Below, in pieces: positions 56,691 to 64,000 of a stretch of 64,000 bases of DNA. The stretch comes from Spirometra erinaceieuropaei (lineage: Eukaryota > Platyhelminthes > Cestoda > Diphyllobothriidea > Diphyllobothriidae): positions 459,571-523,570 of the forward strand of contig CACRXP010000010.1 in the NCBI GenBank assembly GCA_902702965.1. Direction: 5' to 3'. Below the pieces are notes generated by a model. It had not been told where the DNA came from, did no database searches, and was given only the letters and a program-made list of their open reading frames with translations. Each line of letters opens with the position of its first letter. Positions within the stretch are counted from its first letter, which is position 1. Position numbers and translations under genes: made by a program.

Positions 56691-58459
56691 ATCCGAACAA
56701 TCTGTCTGGTAATCTAGAGAGTAGCGGAAAGCTGATGGGAGTCCTTATAGAGGTGACTGCTATCTTCGGCGTGGGCGACGGCAGTTCGCCCATTCAGTCC
56801 GACTGTTTGCACTTAAACGTCCCCGCTAGCAAATGGCCATGCGTGAAGCGGCCAGATTCTCAAAGGTAGAATGACATCAAAAAGTGACTAAGTTAATTTT
56901 AAGGCGTGACCTGCTATGTAAGCTATTTTCCGCATTCATGATAACTCTTCAGACAGCCCGAGAGCCACCTAACTATGTATCGTTACTTATACCCAATAGT
57001 AATCCGTACTAATATTGCAGTCCTGATGCAAAGTTATAGAAGAGATGTGTTTCTCTAGTCATATTTCGTTTTCACACATCAGACATTACCAAAAATGAGA
57101 AGACAGTCCGTAGTAGGCTTTTTATTGCTTTCTGGTTCATTGATATGGCGCCCGTGAAAGCTCATCCAAGTGAGATCAAGGGTTGCGTCCTTCACTTTGA
57201 TATATGCTGTCCTGTTTTTCTCACCTCCACACAATTTCACTCTTATCATAGTTAACATATTCCTCACCTCCCATAAATAAACACTGCGTGGTAATCGGTA
57301 GTTAGAACATGGAACATGGGTGCGTTGGGGGATAATTTCTTTCATTTGTTTCTTCCCTAAAAAATTCACCATCCTGAATTGTTCTGACAATGGGTGAGAC
57401 AGAGCGCCACTGATCAGTGTGTACATCATGTTATGTTGTCCAACTTTTGTGTCCGGCCCAATAATACAAAGTCATAGAACATCCAAGGAGTGTTCTTTTG
57501 TAAAAAAGCCCACAACACTTGGTTGGCCGATGACTCAAGTAAAAAAGCGACTGTTTTTTTCATGAAGTAAATCTAGTTCTTTATGATGCCCTCTTGCTGC
57601 CACCTAAATCATTCTTCACGCATTGCATCGCTACTTTCCCTATTCGGCGAAGTCGACAAGTATAAGAAAAAAATTTGACTGACATGTTTTGGTAGTAGCG
57701 CTCTGCAATGCTTGCCTGCCTCAGGTTTCCTTCCCGTCTGCGCATTTTTTCCTTAGTCAAAGGAAGTTAAAAAGACAATTCGCAACCAATCTTAAAAAAA
57801 TAATTTATAAACTTCCGACTTGCAGCATCATCAACATACTAGTTCCAAAGCTCATGCGCGTGTTGCTCATTGTAAATGCAGCGCGTAAAATTGAATAAGG
57901 GCAAGATATGCACCAAATCGTAAGACTCACGTCCCGGCACTCCTTGGCCTTACGTTACATAAATCGTTGCAGCGATGGCGGAAAATAGTCGAAAAATATT
58001 TGCAACGCAATACGGTAATAACTCCCTTACAGGACTGGCCAGATCCACATATGGGGCGCACACGCGAAACCCATTTGCTGTGTGGTTTGTCCTCATAAAC
58101 TAAACTGCTCACATTCAAACTCTTTTTATGGGGGCTTTAGAGTAAATACACTTTTCAACTAGCATGTTTTTATACAAAACATTAAGAAGTTAAACAGTTC
58201 TAATTGTTTTCCTCGTTCTTTGTCAAACGACTCTCGTAAAATCTACTGAATTTCGTGAATAACCGAATATATGTGTACGGTTCTTGAAGACATCTGGATA
58301 CCCAGAGTCCTAAAGAATAGTACGGAAAATTTGAGCCGAGAGATGTATTCTGTCGAACGGATTAAAAATTGTAAAAAGTACATCTTTGCACCTAGTGACT
58401 GACATTTTTCCAAAAGATTTAACTAGAAATTCGCATGACACTACGGTCTTTGAAGATGG
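56691..58459. other. Intergenic, A+T-rich
   Basis: Minus-strand frames at 57079-57429 (116 codons) and others were inspected and not recognised. Confidence 0.3.
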
Positions 58460-58572
58460 AGGCACGATCGCTGGGACAAGATCTTTATTAGCCTGGCGTT
58501 TCGGATTCCTCCTGATGATGGGTTCGAGCAGGAATTCGAGACGTCAGGATAATAAAGCTTTTGTCCCGGCGA
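58460..58572. mobile_element. Foldback element D, copy 2
   Basis: Left arm CACGATCGCTGGGACAAGAT, CTTTATTAGCCTGGCGTTTC, GGATTCCTC; right arm GAGCAGGAATTCGAGACGTC, AGGATAATAAAGCTTTTGTC, CCGGCGATCGTG. The loop contains CTGATGATGGGTTC. Arms are about 50 bp with a few mismatches. It has the same architecture as 29.44 kb, with the loop in the opposite orientation. Confidence 0.9.
58509..58548 (+). ncRNA. PLE-type hammerhead-like motif in foldback D
   Basis: Core CTGATGA (58512-58518), stem II GGGTTC (58520-58525) with loop GAGCAG and GAATTC (58532-58537; six pairs, two of them G-U), GAGA where GAAA is expected (58538-58541), a 2-bp CG stem III, TC cleavage site (58544-58545), then AGG that can pair with CCT just upstream of the core. 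One core base is changed, so this copy is probably inactive. Confidence 0.55.
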
Positions 58573-61500
58573 TCGTGTTTCCTTCTTCAATACTGCTTCA
58601 TGGGACTCGTCTCTTCGCTTCTATTGACTACGGTCTATAGTGTTCCGAAAGTTCTGTTTTTAAGATAAAATGATTTCTATGAAGTAAATTACAGGGAATA
58701 TATTCTGAATTCATCCGGAGAGAAGAAAAAAGACTGTATGCAAGCGTCGAAAAATGAGCCAGCAGAAACTATCTTTTAGAATTATGTCCCGGTGGGTCGT
58801 CTGGGATTATTTGGATGTTTTGTCGTTATATCGCTGTGTGAAACAAATCCAACCAACATCGTTCGGGTTTGTTTTTCCTCTTTTATTGTTCCATTTACTG
58901 GCGCTTGCGCCGAAATTCGGCAGAAAGGCTACCAATTGCTTCTTCTGTCATTTCTGGTGTTGTTTTCCCGAAGCCGAGCATCCAGTAGGCTTTTGCCCGT
59001 TCGTCACAGCTGAACTTCTTCAGAGTGTCACACAGCTATCTAAACAAAAGCCCCCACGTAAATCATGCCACTGTAGGTTTTATCCAAGCAACTGTAAGCA
59101 TGAATGACTACTCTGATGTATAACGTGCACGCAGTCTAACTGTAGTCCTTCCCATTTACTTTGCTACAGGTTATTTTGAGCTACTGGAAGTCGGCCTATA
59201 ACAATTACGTCCAACAACCTATTTATTTTGATATGTATATCACTTAAACAGCTTCCTGTCGCTAAGTACAAAGGCCCATCTTAACAGTAACTAATTGTCT
59301 GTTGAAGACGTTGTTCGACATGCCAGCGTCATCTATCGCCAGACCCTCAGTGGACAACTGTTCTATCTACTCTTCTCAAAAGGTCTTTAAAAATTAAGTA
59401 AATTCATTCACTCGGGAAATTGAACACTTTTAACATGTGTCTCGGCAAGACGAATTTGAGCATTTGACCGTCATAGGTTTAAATAATCAATTTTGCATAT
59501 CCTGGGCAGCCAAATTAACCTTAATTTGCAGACCATAGCACTACAGTGTTTTAAACGCAGTTTGCACCCTTTCTTTCAATCATTTCCAGAGGTTATTAAA
59601 ATACTGCACTTCTGTGTATTTATTAGGTCTTGGGAGAAGTCATAAAAGCCTTTTCTTTGGTGTCTGGGATAAAAAGTTACATAAATTATTGAAAATGTTA
59701 TAAAAAGGAAGCTGTCAGACACAACCAGCTTTGTTACTGAAACGCATTGCAGCTAATAACAGACAGCAAGAAACAAAAAAAGGATTTATAACATTGGCGT
59801 CAGAGTGAACCAAAATCATGTTAGCGTTGCCAACCATTCATTTAAGATACCGCAGAGAAGGCTGACTTTCCAGCCTGTTAAGCTGTTCATAAATGACTAT
59901 TTTTCTGGCATTCAGTACGCGCCAGTAGGAGAGAGACGGCAGTAGATTGTCGAAGAAGCATTTGGTGCAGTTTTATTCTTCGTTGGCGCTGGGCTGAAAG
60001 CGAAGGTCCATGCGTACCGTAATGGTACTCACCAGCTACCGCCAACTGGCTCAATCGTTGATGACCTTTAATTCTGCCCGAGTCAAAGCCACAGGCACCA
60101 CAGATTGGTGAATATTCCTCACATTTGCCAAATTGCCTTTTTTCCATTTACTGCAACGTTCCTACCGTATTTTTAATCTGCTAGTGGTCGCCGTTTTTGA
60201 ATTGGGTGACGGGGAATATCGATCTACTTTAGTTAAATGCCCACTGAGATTGAAGCAAGTTAATTAATCGAATGGGTGCAGGCAGCTCGGAAGCGAGGTG
60301 GTGGCAAAAAGTTTAAGGGCCTCTAAAAGGAATTATATTTCTGCGTTCTCTTGATAAAAAACGATAACAGGGAATTTTACATTATAAGGGAAATAGGCCA
60401 CACAGAAAAACTAACACCGCTTCCCAACACGAACTAATAAGGGCGTAACCGCGTACAACCAGCGAAACCCTCGAGCGAGTGGTTAATATTTTCATGCCCA
60501 AGTAAAGTTAACTCCTTAATTCCGTTTTCCTTTTACGATTTTTAAACATAAAACTTCCACAATGCTAGTAATTTGGATTTATGAACTTCAATTTCCTGTT
60601 TGTATGTACTTTTAAAACATATCGCGAAAGTTATGTCCGGTTAATTGCTGAAACCGTCGACTGTAACTGAATAGTAGTGCCTTATATACTAAACGTGAGG
60701 CACCATTCAGCACATAGGAGGACAAATTATGTTCTCGTAGTGTCCTATCTGTACGCCTTCTCATGTTTTTGTTGTTCTTAAACACTGACCCAAAAAAATG
60801 ACGGTACAGTCGTTGTTTGAGGTTATCGGTCGCAATACTTCAGTCGACTTTGGTAGACGATGCACCGCTCTTTCTAACTATTCTAAGTTGTGGATAATTT
60901 TACAGAATGTTTGTGGATCTTTCACACGCTTATTGTTGAATAAGTTTCCGCTGCCGTATTAAAAGCGTTCTGGCTTTAAGTAGGCCTCGATATCTAAGGC
61001 TTTTCCCTCCATTCTACGAGAACCACTTCATATAGTTACGCTAACAGACATTAGCCCCGAAACAACATCGATGACAATGACTTTCCTGGTACCAAAATTC
61101 GCGTCTAATTGCGTTCTAAACTGTCCGATTGTGCGCTCTCGCTCACGTTGCTGACGCCTTCCTTGTCTTCACAACCGTAAGCCCAGGCGTCTAATATTTC
61201 ACCGAGTTTGGGTTTCACATGATAAAACATCTCAAACGTCTGCACACAGACATGCCTAATAACTGGGTTTCTCTGCTACACTGAGACATATGTGTCACGA
61301 GGTATTTAATTGTCTTGTCAAAGTCTCCTCTGCGGGTGATGTGAGTGCAGTCCCCATCTGACATTACGCCCCATCTGAAACACAGACGCCTGATAGTGGA
61401 TAAAAAAGCACTCTAAAAGATTCCCCATTTTTACTGTCTCTAAGAAAGTATGCGTGCCATAAAAACGGGTAATCTTTGTAGTGGCTTTGCAAGAAAGAAT

Positions 61501-62675
61501 TGCATAGCAGCAAATTATTCCAAACAGCGGTAGCGCGATTAAGTCTGCCTGTCATTCACCTCTATTTAATGCCCTTATGGTTTACACTCTCATATGTTCA
61601 TTTTAGGTGTGAAGTTAGTTCTTTGTATTTCTCGACCAAACGGAAGTCTACAACGTTTGTCCAAGAACACTGTTTTAATATTTAATGAATATCTTATTGC
61701 TCCAACAATTTCTTTGACCTGCTTGCCGTTAGTAAATCCAGAAGGAACCTTATATGAAATAGTTTGATCATTAAGAAAAACTCGAAATACCGAAAATTTT
61801 GAGTAACATTTAAGAAAAAAATAAATGCTAACATTGTACGTTTATAAAGCAGGACTACACAACTGTGGCACATAAAATTACATGCCGTATTTCGGTGAAA
61901 AAGGCACCAGTGTTTGGGTAAATTGAGGCAATTTGGAATGACTCAGTGACGTGGAATCCGAGGGGGATATTTTACTTTGCAGCATATAGTATGAATTACA
62001 TATTGCTCTTTTATTTGACTTTTGGATACACCGCTCATCGCCATAAAAAGGATATTCAAGAGGCAAACTAAGCCTTGCGTAGAGTTTTAAAGATTAAAAA
62101 ATAACTAGTAACAGATAAAAAGAGAACGGTGGACTAGGAATCCCTTCCAATGGCTCATTATATTTGACTCCATAAAGATGTTCTTGAAATCTGTTCGAGT
62201 TCGCGTGAAGTAAAATTGATAACTACAAAAAACGGACAGTTCTTCATTTGAGTCATTCAAATGTGTCTCAACGCCGAAGATGTTTTGTTTGTTTTTTTGT
62301 CTGCCAACCTCCTCAATAGTGCGTTAGTCGGCTCCAGTGAGATGCTCCTTCCAGAAGGCTTCACACAAACCCACTTCACGTGAATTGCCAAGCCGAATAA
62401 TGGCACACAGTGAAATGTGGTATCAACGAAGAGCCCAGCGCTCATCAATGTGATCTGAACGTAATAGTGCGGCCTTTCCACTAATCAAAATACAGCCTTC
62501 GTTTGGGTCTGCTATAAGTTCCCACCATATCTGCAAAACTTGCGGTAGTGAGAGACCAATATCACCAGGAAAACATAGTTGATAACAGAGAGGGGAGAAA
62601 TCTGCTGCGGACTGTCCCATTATATGACTTAAATATTAATATGCTGACAATAAGTTTCCCAGGAGAGCCGTTAAT
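58573..62675. other. Intergenic, A+T-rich
   Basis: About 4.1 kb without a recognised gene, RNA or repeat. The longest frame (117 codons, 58754-59107 plus) contains an aromatic and Cys-rich stretch but matches nothing known. Unrecognised short exons may be present. Confidence 0.3.
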
Positions 62676-62980
62676 CGATATACTCATAGGCAGAATGACA
62701 TTACCGACAATGACAAAAGAGACTGGAATGGACATTTCTGGCTTATTAGCCGTCGTCAGCCAGTCATACCCAACCCCGAGTGGTACACCCGAGGCTCGAA
62801 CTCGCGACCTGTTTGTTAGAAGTCCACGCCTCTAATTATTGAGGCGCGAGCCCGTTGCCTTGTCGGTTTTTCGATCGGGAATATAAAATGGTAGGGGGCG
62901 CTCACCGATCGTTCTTGCGGAACTGACTTGTTCTGTTGTGCTTTATGGACTCTCTCTGGAGCCCAACCAGCAGTTTGCGA
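62676..62980 (-). mobile_element. Family B SINE-like element, near-complete unit
   Basis: Minus-strand order: block A (about 62980-62865; complement of GCGCTCACCGATCGTTCTTG, CGGAACTGACTTGTTCTGTT), tRNA-like head (about 62860-62790; B box in TCGCGAGTTCGAGCCTCGG, anticodon region GGACTTCTAAC), ribozyme (62765-62721), tail (CTCTTTTGTCATTGTCGG). Length is about 300 bp, equal to one repeat period of the 9.8-10.2 kb copy. Unit ends fall inside the sequence that is continuous in other copies, so this is a permuted monomer. Confidence 0.8.
62721..62765 (-). ncRNA. Hammerhead ribozyme motif, best stem I
   Basis: Minus strand: GACTGG (62765-62760), core CTGACGA (62759-62753), stem II CGGCTAATAAGCCA (GGC/GCC, six-base loop), GAAA (62738-62735), stem III ATGTCCAT (62735-62728; one base off the perfect palindrome), T62727 as cleavage base, CCAGTC (62726-62721). 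Stem I is a perfect 6 bp and every core position fits the hammerhead consensus. The C/A pair at the base of stem II is not canonical. Confidence 0.72.
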
Positions 62981-64000
62981 TGAAATACAAGAGATTACTG
63001 TCGGTCTGTGAACTCTCGTCAAAATTTCCACAAGCGATCAAATGGTTCGAAATGACTACCGAAATTGCTCTTTAAAGTTCAAGTGTACAGTTTTCAGTAA
63101 AAACTCACAGATAGTGTTCCTAAAGGCACTTTCCCATAATCCGTTTTTATCTAAGTAGGGATATGACGTTTAAGTCAAGCTTACGTGCTCGTTCTCATTT
63201 GGGCAATCACTGATGGATAAATGGAGTGGACTGTCAATCATCTGTTAAAACATGCATGAATTACTTACTAAACGGCCAATCGCTAAAGTTGCCATCAAAG
63301 TAAAGACCTGATTTTTCCTCAAAACTTGTAGCTTTCAGGATAGGCAACAGGAAAATTTGATTTATCATTTTCAATTTCTTCTTCATTATCTACAGGATGT
63401 TGGCGAAATCTAACGAAAAATATCACGTTCACGAGGGCTATTTGTGGCCTGCATGAATCTCCAGAATATTTTTCTTATGCTATGTAACAGTGGTTGTGCA
63501 CTTTTGAGATCTCATATTTATGGGCGATTGGGTATTGCTATAGAGAGTTACGCATTTGCCACATTGACCTTCACAGTTATTTCTTTTATATATTTTAGAT
63601 TTTGACAGGACACCATCCGAAACAGGATGCACAGTTGACGCAGATGAAGCACTGGTTGAATAGAGAAATTACTTTAATAAAGACCCTTCGGGGTCCTGTT
63701 GTAAATACAAAATCGCATTGGTGAGAGTTTTAAAATCCAACCATATTTTTAAAGATGATGCGTAGATTCTTTCAATTGTACAGTAAGGTTTTTGTAATTA
63801 TTATTTATCATTTATATGGTCGATTTTTCAGGTTACTTAAAATTCGCAACAAAGCGTTCACATATGAAGAGCCCAGGATTCAACATAGTTTGGTATGTAT
63901 AAGTGAATGGAAGTCAAATGGTTCACAATAAAGCTGCCTTGTAAACAACCGAACATATAATCCATAAATCATTTGAAGTCATAAACCGATAAAGTCTAAT
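62981..64000. other. Intergenic, A+T-rich
   Basis: Nothing recognised up to the window end. Confidence 0.35.

Noticed and set aside
1..64000. CRISPR arrays, bacterial promoters, operons, toxin systems or viral genes
   Set aside because: No spaced direct repeats, no ribosome-binding-site gene strings and no recognisable viral proteins; everything points to a eukaryotic, repeat-rich genome.

Overview
The window reads as nuclear DNA of a flatworm, most likely a diphyllobothriidean tapeworm (the Spirometra / Dibothriocephalus / Schistocephalus group). This is an inference from four things: the style of its non-LTR reverse transcriptases, several decayed Penelope-like elements (PLEs), high-copy repeats with tRNA-like heads, and candidate genes with introns of about 33 nt, a size typical of flatworms. 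There are no bacterial operons, rRNA genes or CRISPR arrays. Almost all long ORFs are chance ORFs or shadows of transposon remains; real coding sequence seems to lie in short spliced exons.

Layout. The left half (1-33 kb) is richer in G+C and crowded with mobile DNA: two LINE reverse-transcriptase remnants (1-358 minus, 5205-6099 plus), many copies of a dispersed repeat ('family A'), a tRNA-derived SINE-like family ('family B'; 6.1, 9.0, 9.8-10.2, 17.4-17.9, 21.9, 24.7 and 62.7 kb), a PLE remnant (26.4-27.3 kb minus), a foldback element (29.4 kb) and microsatellites. The right half (34-64 kb) is A+T-rich with fewer repeats: a PLE with thumb and GIY-YIG regions (39.3-40.0 kb), a PLE endonuclease fragment between inverted repeats (48.9-49.8 kb), an inverted-repeat element (43.7-44.7 kb), a second foldback (58.5 kb) and the best SINE ribozyme (62.7 kb).

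Candidate host genes were assembled by hand from splice signals and phase: 14.4-17.1 kb (+), 18.2-21.0 kb (+), 34.5-35.2 kb (+), 40.2-40.4 kb (+, CUB-like tail), 46.4-47.1 kb (-), and several single exons. I could not name any of them beyond a possible CUB fold. They need transcript support.

The main discovery candidate is family B. Downstream of its tRNA-like Pol III head, every well-kept copy contains a match to a minimal type I hammerhead ribozyme: a CUGACGA core, a short stem II hairpin, GAAA, a loopless palindromic stem III (ATGGCCAT) and a stem I of up to 6 bp. The flanking block 'A' lies 5' of the tRNA head in some copies, 3' of the ribozyme in others, and on both sides in one copy (period about 305 bp). 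That is the arrangement expected of a retrozyme-like element copied from multimeric or circular RNA. Both foldback elements carry a second hammerhead type (CUGAUGA core, 2-bp CG stem III), like those known from PLEs. The window therefore holds two self-cleaving ribozyme families beside the decayed PLEs that could have mobilised them.
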